Source: CAJXNP01 sp050305935
Lineage (GTDB): Bacteria; Bacteroidota; Bacteroidia; Cytophagales; Cyclobacteriaceae
Direction of reading: 5' to 3'
Assembly (NCBI GenBank): GCA_050305935.1
Contig: JBNLGG010000047.1
Span: forward strand, 1-33,740
Length of the DNA stretch: 33,740 bases
Shown: in pieces, positions 8,864 to 15,793 of the stretch
How positions within the stretch are numbered: the stretch's first letter is position 1
Layout of the letters: each line of letters opens with the position of its first letter
Made by a program: the position numbers and the translations under genes
Notes under the pieces: model-generated
Database searches by the model: none
What the model saw: only the letters and a program-made list of their open reading frames with translations
Told to the model about the DNA's origin: nothing

Positions 8864-9424
8864 ATGATTAATAACAGGGGCTTTGACGAAAAAGAAATTA
8901 TCAAATTCAAGGAGGAATTGAAAAGGGGAAATGGCGTGTATACGCTCAACCAAAACGGGGACAATAGCGACGAATTTGTGAATTTCTATTTTCTGGGGAA
9001 ATATCAGGGAAAGAATGTGATTTATGATGCTGCGTTATACACGCTGAAATTGCATCATCAGAGCGAAATGTATGAAATAGCAGAGCATGAGGCAGCCAAG
9101 AAATTTCCTCATTTCAAAAAGATCGAATATGTGGAAGACGAATTTGGGGATATAAAAATGCTGGATAACCTGGAGGAGGAAATAGGGCTTTTTATGTCGG
9201 AGAAAATGCTTGAAATGGAAGAGGAAGAGAGCGTGAAGGTTAAGGAGTTTTGTGAGTTGGATCCTAACATCGATTTCGGAATCGGTGTGGATGCTTGCCT
9301 GAACATTGATACGGTCGACGACAAGGCTATTAGAAAATTCATCAAAGAATTTAATGACGATGAACTCAAATTAGATACTACCCTCTATTCTTTCCAAATG
9401 GAAGAAGAGGACTTCGAGGACTAA
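8864..9424 (+). CDS. Conserved-looking acidic protein of unknown function
   Basis: I do not recognise this family. I chose the ATG at 8864 (MINNRGFDEKEI; 186 aa) over an in-frame TTG at 8831, because the extra 11 residues add no recognisable feature. No signal peptide or membrane segment is visible, so it should be cytoplasmic. The protein is strongly acidic, with runs such as EEEIGLFM and MEEEESVKVKEF and the tail MEEEDFED. Its gene overlaps the convergent gene at 9421-10008 by four bases. A poorly conserved GC-poor gap of about 100 bp separates it from the beta-barrel gene upstream. Confidence 0.65.
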   Translation: MINNRGFDEKEIIKFKEELKRGNGVYTLNQNGDNSDEFVNFYFLGKYQGKNVIYDAALYTLKLHHQSEMYEIAEHEAAKKFPHFKKIEYVEDEFGDIKMLDNLEEEIGLFMSEKMLEMEEEESVKVKEFCELDPNIDFGIGVDACLNIDTVDDKAIRKFIKEFNDDELKLDTTLYSFQMEEEDFED

Positions 9425-10008
9425 TCTAGGAAACACTCTTCTATTTTCTTGTAAAATTTAACCGCATTTTTTGGTAAATCATTGATTTCAATCAATTCAT
9501 GTTTCCTTACGAGTTTGTAAAACTTGTTTTTCAGCAATTGATCGTGAAAGGTGTCTTCGTTCAGGGAGTTTACGGAAATATAATTTTTGTCAATATCGTG
9601 GATCCATGGAGACTTACCGATATAAATGAAATCCTCCTTAAACTTTTGATAGTTGACCATCAGGTTTCCCTTGTAACGATTGAGGGGTTTTCCCTTTAAT
9701 AGGAAATTAAAGCTGTAAAAATTGCCCCACCAGATGATCGTTCTCATGGCTAGGATATTGTCTTTTTTAAAATGTGCGGGATGATCAAGCACCAGGTAGG
9801 GTAAGCCATGGTAGTTTTCCCCTTTGCTGATTTTTCCTTCCTGTATTTTCAAACCATTAATGGGTGAATCCAGTAGGAGTTTATTGATTTCTTCCCTAAC
9901 CTTTGACAGCTCGTCGAATAAGGACTTGACCATTTTGTTTTTTCGGATGATTGGTTCCGGATCCGCTATAAACTTAATGTCATCCTTACTAAAAGAGGAT
10001 TTTTGCAT
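9421..10008 (-). CDS. Unknown cytoplasmic protein, second gene of a two-gene unit
   Basis: This 195-aa product has no signal peptide or membrane segment. Its centre, NYHGLPYLVLDHPAHF followed by MRTIIWWGNFYSFNFLLKG, is dense in aromatic residues and looks like a folded enzyme or binding domain, but I cannot name the family. The ATG at 10008 follows the stop of the 75-aa gene upstream by a single base, so the two are almost certainly co-transcribed and probably translationally coupled. The stop codon overlaps the stop of the convergent acidic gene (shared bases 9421-9424). Confidence 0.7.
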   Translation of the reverse strand: MQKSSFSKDDIKFIADPEPIIRKNKMVKSLFDELSKVREEINKLLLDSPINGLKIQEGKISKGENYHGLPYLVLDHPAHFKKDNILAMRTIIWWGNFYSFNFLLKGKPLNRYKGNLMVNYQKFKEDFIYIGKSPWIHDIDKNYISVNSLNEDTFHDQLLKNKFYKLVRKHELIEINDLPKNAVKFYKKIEECFLD

Positions 10009-10009
10009 T

Positions 10010-10237
10010 TTATATCATTGAATCTGGTTTTTGAATTATTTTAATGATGACCATGTGGCGGTCTCCATCATTGTCCTCGGTGGTTATTCGCAGGATAGGG
10101 TTATCTATGTTTGTGTTTTTGTCAATTTTGATAATCTTATTCCCACTTAATTTCCCACTGATTGTATCACTAAGCGACTCTATCGTGTCGGCAAGTTCCA
10201 CTTCAAGTGGGCTGGGGTTGTATGTTATAGTGTTCAT
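10010..10237 (-). CDS. Small unknown protein (75 aa), first gene of a two-gene unit
   Basis: The ATG at 10237 opens a 75-aa protein (MNTITYNPSPLEVELADTIE) with a predicted helix, a central basic stretch and a strand-rich end (ILRITTEDNDGDRHMVIIKI). No export signal is present. It is tightly coupled to the 195-aa gene downstream (1-bp gap), which supports its reality. The layout of a small protein directly upstream of a larger one is like many partner pairs, but nothing in the sequence shows a toxin or antitoxin, so I name no function. Confidence 0.6.
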   Translation of the reverse strand: MNTITYNPSPLEVELADTIESLSDTISGKLSGNKIIKIDKNTNIDNPILRITTEDNDGDRHMVIIKIIQKPDSMI

Positions 10238-10258
10238 AATTCTATTGCTGAAAAAGCA

Positions 10259-11257
10259 TTACCATCTGATTAATGAAGAAGCCCATGTAAAGCCACTACC
10301 GAATGCGGCCAGGCAAACCAAGTCATTTTCCTTGATTTTTCCTTCTTCCCAGGCTTCGCTCAAGGCTATGGGTATAGAAGCGCCTGTTGTATTGCCATAT
10401 TTTTGGATATTGTTAAAAACTTTTTCCTCCGCTAGTCCCAGCTTTTGCTGAAGAAAGTTAGATATTCTCAGGTTCGCCTGATGGGGGATCAGCAAATCAA
10501 TATCCTCCTTTTTCAGATTATTAGCTTCCAGGGCCTCTCTTATTACTTCCGTGAATCGAACGATAGCATGTTTGAAAACCAAGTTGCCATTCATGTGCGC
10601 CCTTATCGTCACATCGTCGATCATCTCTTTTGTCAGCCTGTTTTTCCGGCTGCTTCCAGGATCTTTGACGTAAAGCTCTTCTGCAAAATCGCCATCGGCA
10701 TGGAGGTGGGTGGACAACACCCCTTTGTTGGGTTCGTTTGTAGGTTGCAAAAGTGCTGCTCCGGCGCCATCACCGAAAATGACAGACACATTTCTCCCCC
10801 TGGTATTCATTTCAAGTGCTGACGACTGGATCTCCGCGCCAACCACAAGGATGTTTTTGTACATTCCGGTTTTTATATATTGGTCGGCGACAGAAAGTGC
10901 ATAGATAAATCCTGAACAAGCGTTTCGTATATCCAGGGCGCCAATACCCTGCAGGCCTAACTCACGCTGCATAATCACGCCTGATCCCGGAAAGTAATAG
11001 TCGGGGGAAATGGTAGCGAAAACAATAAAATCAACTTCTTTCACATCCACCCCCGCTCTTTCCAGGGCAATTCTGGAAGCCCGGGCGGCCATATTTCCCA
11101 CAGTGTCTTTTTCCGGGTCAAAAAAACGCCTTTCCTTGATTCCAGTTCGCTCCTGTATCCATTCATCACTGGTGTCCATTACTTTCTCTAAATCAAAGTT
11201 GGTGACCACCTTTTCAGGGACAAAATGGCCAACTCCCGCAATCCTGGAATTATTCAT
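10259..11257 (-). CDS. fabH: 3-oxoacyl-ACP synthase III (FabH-type)
   Basis: The 332-aa product has normal KAS III length and a complete Cys-His-Asn triad: Cys114 in RNACSGF, His259 in PHQAN and Asn289 in YGNTTGASIP. N-terminal TSDEWIQERTGIKERR and C-terminal AAFGSGFTWASSLIRW are also classic. FabH condenses acyl-CoA with malonyl-ACP to start fatty-acid synthesis in the cytoplasm. The gene is not beside plsX or rpmF, the usual partners of the housekeeping copy, so it may be a second KAS III with its own starter preference; the sequence does not show which. Its ATG at 11257 lies 73 bp downstream of the SRAP gene in the same orientation, and the small-gene pair follows it. Confidence 0.93.
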   Translation of the reverse strand: MNNSRIAGVGHFVPEKVVTNFDLEKVMDTSDEWIQERTGIKERRFFDPEKDTVGNMAARASRIALERAGVDVKEVDFIVFATISPDYYFPGSGVIMQRELGLQGIGALDIRNACSGFIYALSVADQYIKTGMYKNILVVGAEIQSSALEMNTRGRNVSVIFGDGAGAALLQPTNEPNKGVLSTHLHADGDFAEELYVKDPGSSRKNRLTKEMIDDVTIRAHMNGNLVFKHAIVRFTEVIREALEANNLKKEDIDLLIPHQANLRISNFLQQKLGLAEEKVFNNIQKYGNTTGASIPIALSEAWEEGKIKENDLVCLAAFGSGFTWASSLIRW

Positions 11258-11330
11258 GGTATAGAGTTTTTTAGACGGTGATATGCTGGGTTAATATTAG
11301 GAAACAACAGATTGAAATGAAAACACATTG

Positions 11331-12029
11331 CTAATTAAATAGTGTGTAATTCCCAAGCTGGTCGGCAGGCGAGGAAAAATTGATCAAGTCAGGCTCGTCG
11401 ATGTGGACATTATTTACTCGTGGCGATACCGTGTAGATGGAAAATTTCTCTGACGAATAAGATTTCAGGATATTTAAATGATCCTCAGTGTCCAGCGCAT
11501 CGTTTAGCCAGACGGATTCGCTTCTTTTGTCGAGAATTACAGGCATTCGCTCATGAATATCAGCAATAGCGTTATTTGCCACAGTTGTGATAATCGTAAA
11601 AGTATGCATGATGTCGCCGTTTTCGGTGTCAAACTCCTCCCACAAGCCGGCAAATGAAAACAATTCATCTGTCTTTAGTTTGATTCTGTAGGGTATCTTT
11701 GTTTTCTTTCCTACTATCTTCCATTCATAAAATCCGTCGGCTATGACCAGGCAGCGCCTTTGTTTTAAAGTATTTTTAAGTGATGCTTTTTCTTCCAATG
11801 TTTCCGCCCAGACATTGATTAATTTGGTGCTGATGGATTTATCTTTCGACCAGCTCGGAATCGACCCCCAATGGAAAAAGGACAGGCTCTCGGGGCTTTT
11901 ATTTGTGATCACCGGGAGAATCTGGGTAGGGGCAGCGTTGTACCTCGTTTTATAGGTTTCGGGTACGGCCACATTAAACCTATCTTTAATTGCCTCGGCT
12001 TTAGTCACAATGGTATATCTTCCACACAT
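11331..12029 (-). CDS. yedK: SRAP-family abasic-site protein (YedK/HMCES-like), intact
   Basis: The 232-aa product matches the SOS response-associated peptidase (SRAP) family. It opens MCGRY, so methionine removal exposes Cys2, which forms the thiazolidine crosslink to abasic sites in single-stranded DNA. Other key residues are present: Asn31 in RYNAAPTQ, Asn72 in LINVWAET, Glu102 in GFYEW and His159 in IHERMPVIL; the DNA-binding HWGSIPSWSKD segment is also present. The family shields abasic sites at replication forks and can later release itself, a step that uses Glu and His. The gene lies 23 bp downstream of the YheT-like gene. A second, degenerate member is at 18430-19206. Confidence 0.93.
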   Translation of the reverse strand: MCGRYTIVTKAEAIKDRFNVAVPETYKTRYNAAPTQILPVITNKSPESLSFFHWGSIPSWSKDKSISTKLINVWAETLEEKASLKNTLKQRRCLVIADGFYEWKIVGKKTKIPYRIKLKTDELFSFAGLWEEFDTENGDIMHTFTIITTVANNAIADIHERMPVILDKRSESVWLNDALDTEDHLNILKSYSSEKFSIYTVSPRVNNVHIDEPDLINFSSPADQLGNYTLFN

Positions 12030-12052
12030 AATAATTTGAATAGCTTTGTAAA

Positions 12053-13012
12053 TTATTTTAATTCCAGGCTATTGGCAAATTCTAAAGCCCGTTTTTCTGA
12101 CCAAAAGAGATTCTTGCTTTGAAAAGTGCTAAACCCGACGTGCCCACCCTTTGCCGGATTTTCGAAATACAGGTAATGATGGTCGGCGGCTTGTTCCACC
12201 GGAAAACATTCCTTCGACAAAAAGGGATCATTAGCGGCATTGATAAGCAATGTTGGCACATCGATGTTTTTCAGGAAAAAAAGTGAGCTGGACTTTTGAT
12301 AATAGTCGTGGGCACCTGTAAAGCCATGAAGGGGTGCGGTAAACAAATCATCAAACTCGAAAATCGTCTTTATGTTGTTTAACCGTTCAAACGGGTACTT
12401 TGCATTCAGTAGAGGTTTTTTTTGCCTGATTTTAGCTTTTAAATTTCTTAAAAACCGTTGAGCATAAAGGAAATTATGCCTTTTCTCCAGTTCCATGCAA
12501 CAGGAATATAAGTCAATTGGAACCGAAAAGACGCAACTCCCGAGTATTCCGGTCCGGTGTCTTTCTCCCAGAAATTTCAAAGTGATATTTCCACCGAGGC
12601 TGAAACCGATCAGGAATACCTGCTCATAGTGGTTTTTAGCAAAGTCGACGGTAGTCTCCAGGTCATACGTGGCTCCACTGTGATAAAGTATTTCTTTTTT
12701 ATTCATACGACTACCACATCCCCGAAAATTCCACGCAATTGCATCCCAGCCATTTGAGGTAAACGCATTCACCATTCCTTTTATATAGGGCCGGGTGGAA
12801 TCGCCCTCTAGCCCATGGGAAACAATTACTACCTTCTTGTTTCCTTTGTTCTTATACCAGTCCAATTGCAGGAAGTCGCCATCGGGTGTGCCTATCTCAA
12901 TTGAGCTGTACGCCTGAATGGCAACACCTCGGAAAATCGCCGGATAAATGGTTTCAACATGTCGGTTGAATAGAATGGAAGGAGCCTGGTAGCTGCTGGG
13001 AATATTGGGCAT
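12053..13012 (-). CDS. YheT-family alpha/beta hydrolase
   Basis: I place the start at the ATG at 13012 (MPNIPSSYQ; 319 aa). A longer frame starting with TTG at 13048 would begin inside the loop of a terminator hairpin (13036-13056), so it is rejected. The protein shows the YheT hydrolase pattern: SHGLEG (oxyanion region, 65-70), nucleophile Ser138 in GFSLGGN, an acid in NAANDPFL (Asp262) and His291 in GGHVGF. NRHVETIYPAIFR near the N-terminus is also a family signature. It should be a cytoplasmic carboxylesterase-like enzyme; the natural substrate of the family is not known to me. The SRAP gene follows 23 bp downstream and may be co-transcribed. Confidence 0.9.
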   Translation of the reverse strand: MPNIPSSYQAPSILFNRHVETIYPAIFRGVAIQAYSSIEIGTPDGDFLQLDWYKNKGNKKVVIVSHGLEGDSTRPYIKGMVNAFTSNGWDAIAWNFRGCGSRMNKKEILYHSGATYDLETTVDFAKNHYEQVFLIGFSLGGNITLKFLGERHRTGILGSCVFSVPIDLYSCCMELEKRHNFLYAQRFLRNLKAKIRQKKPLLNAKYPFERLNNIKTIFEFDDLFTAPLHGFTGAHDYYQKSSSLFFLKNIDVPTLLINAANDPFLSKECFPVEQAADHHYLYFENPAKGGHVGFSTFQSKNLFWSEKRALEFANSLELK

Positions 13013-13030
13013 TTTAGAAAACAATAAATA

Positions 13031-13062
13031 AAAAAGGTAATATCTCAAATATTACCTTTTTT
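13031..13062. terminator. Bidirectional hairpin terminator
   Basis: GGTAATAT (13036-13043) and ATATTACC (13049-13056) form a perfect 8-bp stem with a 5-nt loop. It is flanked by five As on the left and six Ts on the right, so a T-run follows the hairpin on either strand. It lies just upstream of the YheT-like gene and insulates it. Confidence 0.7.
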
Positions 13063-13302
13063 ACTTAATGTCGTGGCATTAATTGCAATTTTTTATTGCC
13101 TGCTTGTCGTAATTGGTGAAGCAAATGGAGCTTTCGCTCAGTTGCTAACTTTTTGATATTTTAATATCCGACATCTGCTGTTTTTAACGAAGATCAAAAA
13201 CGGGCGGTTCTGAAATATTTAAGAAAAAACGATAACATCCATATAAAAATATCGTTTCCCCATGTAAGTGTATATTCTTGATTTAGTTTTTAGTAAAAAT
13301 AC

Positions 13303-13343
13303 GAAGCCATGTTAAAAGCAATTATCATGGCTTCTGTTTTTTT
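13303..13343. terminator. Bidirectional terminator overlapping the stop codon of the 82-aa gene
   Basis: GAAGCCATG (13303-13311) and CATGGCTTC (13326-13334) form a perfect 9-bp stem with a 14-nt loop. On the plus strand TG and seven Ts follow; on the minus strand a T-rich run follows. The stop codon of the minus-strand gene (13325-13327) is at the base of the right arm and loop, so the last codons of that gene are part of the terminator. Confidence 0.7.
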
Positions 13344-13573
13344 GCTTCACCTTTTTCAATCATCTTAATAATTTCTTTCAGATTGTTGTCAACAATTTTT
13401 GAGGGGTCTTTGCCGTTACGTAAAGCAAACGATGCAAAATTTACAAGCAACGAAGTTAACGTGATCTCCACATTATTGGCAAGGCCTTTTAACTGGATGT
13501 CAGAGTTTAAATTTTCACCTATTTTATCAATTGAAATGATGATTTTGCCTTTTACTTTGTCATGAAATTTCAT
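13325..13573 (-). CDS. Small unknown protein (82 aa)
   Basis: I favour the ATG at 13573 (MKFHDKVKGK) because GGAG lies three bases before it. An upstream in-frame TTG at 13603 would add ten residues without any feature. The protein is cytoplasmic with a strand-rich start (VKGKIIISIDKIGENL), a central helix (VEITLTSLLVNFASFALR) and a charged C-terminal helix ending KKQKP. I do not recognise the family. It is monocistronic: the next gene downstream is behind two terminators. Confidence 0.6.
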   Translation of the reverse strand: MKFHDKVKGKIIISIDKIGENLNSDIQLKGLANNVEITLTSLLVNFASFALRNGKDPSKIVDNNLKEIIKMIEKGEAKKQKP

Positions 13574-13685
13574 ATTCTCCGTTCGTTTTTCTAATCGCAA
13601 CAAAAATAGTTTTTATACCGCTAAATAAATTTTCCTTTTAACTAATTTGGCACAATTTTAATATTAACAATCCAATTATTCAGAG

Positions 13686-14375
13686 ATGATTTCAAATAGC
13701 TATAAGATGAAATACAATTTAAAAACTCAACAAAGAATTGTCAGAAACATCCTGTTTCTGTTATGTATGGCAGTAGCTTTATCTTCAGGATTAAGCTCCT
13801 GTAAAAGCAAGAAAAAATTAGCCCGGGAAGAAGCCGCTGCTGCCCAAGCCAGAAAAATCGCTAAGGCAAAAGCTGACCTGGAGTCTGTGCTTACGGACGA
13901 TTCACAAACCATCGCAGAAAAAGAAGGAATTATCAGTGCTGTCAAAGCAGCGGAGATCGATGATGCAGAAGTGAAAGCACTTCTTGATAAAGCGGAGCTG
14001 CATGTAGCGCAATTAAAAGAAGCTCAATTGGCAAAAGAAAATGCAGAGCGCCTCGCCAGGGAAAGAGAGGAAAGGTTAAAAAATGAATCGGGACAGAAAA
14101 GCCTGGATCAATACTTCACCTCCATTGCCAATGCTGCTGGTGCAGCCGAGGCAAACCAATTAATAAACGAAGCCTTGAAGCAGTTTGCGAGTCCTGAGAC
14201 AACAGTGTTGATCATCATTGGCAAATTTGGGGGCGAGCCGGATTACGACAGGCCTACTACCATCAGCAAGTATCTTAATTACTTAAAAGATCAAAAGAAA
14301 AGTCCAAATAAAGTCGAGAACGTGGTTCTTGATGCGAATGGAAAAATTAAAGAATTAGAGCTTATTAAGAAATAA
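13686..14375 (+). CDS. Exported lipoprotein with long charged coiled coil, first gene of the LRR operon
   Basis: The 229-aa product has a basic start, a hydrophobic segment (about 22-35) and a lipobox LSSC with the lipidated Cys39. After it comes SKKKLAREEAAAA and a long Ala/Lys/Glu helix (about 41-137) that should form a coiled coil reaching into the periplasm. A small C-terminal domain follows (KSLDQYFTSIANAAGAAEAN to the end). An internal Met8 could also start translation; I keep the ATG at 13686, which has AGAG just upstream. It leads a four-gene operon, 9 bp before the next gene. A tethering or scaffolding role for its operon partners is my inference only. Confidence 0.75.
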   Translation: MISNSYKMKYNLKTQQRIVRNILFLLCMAVALSSGLSSCKSKKKLAREEAAAAQARKIAKAKADLESVLTDDSQTIAEKEGIISAVKAAEIDDAEVKALLDKAELHVAQLKEAQLAKENAERLAREREERLKNESGQKSLDQYFTSIANAAGAAEANQLINEALKQFASPETTVLIIIGKFGGEPDYDRPTTISKYLNYLKDQKKSPNKVENVVLDANGKIKELELIKK

Positions 14376-14384
14376 TAAATAGAC

Positions 14385-14960
14385 ATGAAGAAATTATTAG
14401 TAATAACCGTCATCCTTTTTGCAGCAGTTATTGCCAAGGCACAACAGCCCGACATCAGCCCGGAACGAAAACGGGCTATTGACTCGCTGGCGATGGAAAA
14501 GGTGAAGGACCTGAGCAAATACATCAGCATCATTGGCGATAAGGCCACCCAGTTTTCGGAGGCTAACCGCGTGATCGACAGGGCTATGGAACTGTTTTCA
14601 GACGGAGCGCAAATGGGTGTTTCCTCACTGAACCGCAAGGAAGTAAAGTATTACGGCGTAAGGAAATATTTTGAACGCCTGATGGCTTTGAACTATGATA
14701 AGGTAACTATCGAGTGGTTTAACATCCATTATATTTCTGACCTTGTCCGACAGCCTGATGGTAAATATGTGGGAGTCATCACCATCTACCAGAAGTTTAC
14801 CGGAGAATCTGACGATGGTTTAAAATATGTGGATATTACAAAAAAGGACATCACAGTTTACGTGGAGCGTAAGGAAACGCAAATCAGCGGAAGGATTGTT
14901 GGGTTCTGGGATGTTTTATTGGGTGATATTCGTGTAACAGAAACTCGTCCCGGCAAATAG
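14385..14960 (+). CDS. Exported NTF2-like-looking protein, second gene of the LRR operon
   Basis: The 191-aa product has a clear signal peptide (about 1-19, ending IAKAQ) and no membrane anchor, so it is periplasmic or outer-membrane associated. The order helix (DLSKYISIIGDKATQFSEAN), short strand (GAQMGVSSL), helix (EVKYYGVRKYFERLMAL), then three or four strands (KVTIEWFNIHYISDLV, KYVGVITIYQKFTG, YVDITKKDITVYVERKE) looks like an NTF2/SnoaL-like cone fold. I see the same order in the N-terminal domain of the LRR protein encoded at 15783-18347. No catalytic residues are evident. It sits 9 bp after the lipoprotein gene and 8 bp before the next gene. Confidence 0.75.
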   Translation: MKKLLVITVILFAAVIAKAQQPDISPERKRAIDSLAMEKVKDLSKYISIIGDKATQFSEANRVIDRAMELFSDGAQMGVSSLNRKEVKYYGVRKYFERLMALNYDKVTIEWFNIHYISDLVRQPDGKYVGVITIYQKFTGESDDGLKYVDITKKDITVYVERKETQISGRIVGFWDVLLGDIRVTETRPGK

Positions 14961-14968
14961 TCCCGCTA

Positions 14969-15793
14969 ATGAAATACCTAGTCCTGGGATTCATGTTCCT
15001 AAGCCTGAGCTATCAAAGTGATGGGCAGGTAGTAACTAATTACCTGGGGGATGAATCCTATTTTTATGCCCAAACAAAACAGATTAACCAGTTTTTCCGA
15101 AGGTTCAATGCCGAAGAGGACCTGGAGGGTAACCGCCTGTACCAGGGGGACAAATACTTCCGGGACGCGGACATGAGGAAGCGGTATTTAAATATGCTTT
15201 TTGATCAGCAAAATCAGATGATGGGTGGTGGTCTTAAAAGTGAGTTTGTCGAGGATGTGGTAAACGCGTCCGACCCCGAGTATCTTGATTTTTATAAGGG
15301 AGATTGGTTTGCTGAGGTAACAGCACAGTTTCAGTTCAATGGGAAAACCGAAACGGCGGTGATATTTTTAAAACTGGAACAGGAAAACCTCGGCATGAAA
15401 TGGGTAATTAATAAGGTGTATTTTAAACCCTTTACCGAACTGTTTTTTACCGACTCCCTTACTAAAAAGTTTATCCATCCCATGAGCCATGAGCTTGACT
15501 TTATGAACCTTATTAAGGTTTTTGAAGATAAAAAGCAGGTAGAATATTATTTTGACAAAGAATATCGGCCTGATTTTAAAACAATATTTTTGTATGAAAT
15601 AAAAAAAGGAGCTTTAAAGTTTGAAACCATCACAAATGTCCGATTCCATTTTTTTCAGGTAAAAAATTGGTATTTTGAGATTTCGGAATTTAACAGAAGT
15701 GCGAAAAACAGTGGGTGGTTGATATCAGCCCTGACAAAAATTCCTGAAGACCAAAAAGAACTACTACTGAAATACATCTATTATGAAAAATAG
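14969..15793 (+). CDS. Exported unknown protein, third gene of the LRR operon
   Basis: The 274-aa product has a signal peptide (about 1-19, ending SDGQ) followed by YLGDESYFYAQTKQINQFFR. The N-terminal half (helix INQFFRRFNAEED, helix DMRKRYLNMLFDQQN, then strands DWFAEVTAQFQFNG, TAVIFLKLEQEN and WVINKVYF) again suggests an NTF2-like fold; the C-terminal half, which is rich in aromatic residues (TELFFTDSL, HELDFMNLIKVFED, WYFEISEFNRS), may be a second domain. I know no named family for it. Its last 11 bases overlap the start of the LRR gene, which implies translational coupling and roughly matched amounts of the two proteins. Confidence 0.72.
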   Translation: MKYLVLGFMFLSLSYQSDGQVVTNYLGDESYFYAQTKQINQFFRRFNAEEDLEGNRLYQGDKYFRDADMRKRYLNMLFDQQNQMMGGGLKSEFVEDVVNASDPEYLDFYKGDWFAEVTAQFQFNGKTETAVIFLKLEQENLGMKWVINKVYFKPFTELFFTDSLTKKFIHPMSHELDFMNLIKVFEDKKQVEYYFDKEYRPDFKTIFLYEIKKGALKFETITNVRFHFFQVKNWYFEISEFNRSAKNSGWLISALTKIPEDQKELLLKYIYYEK

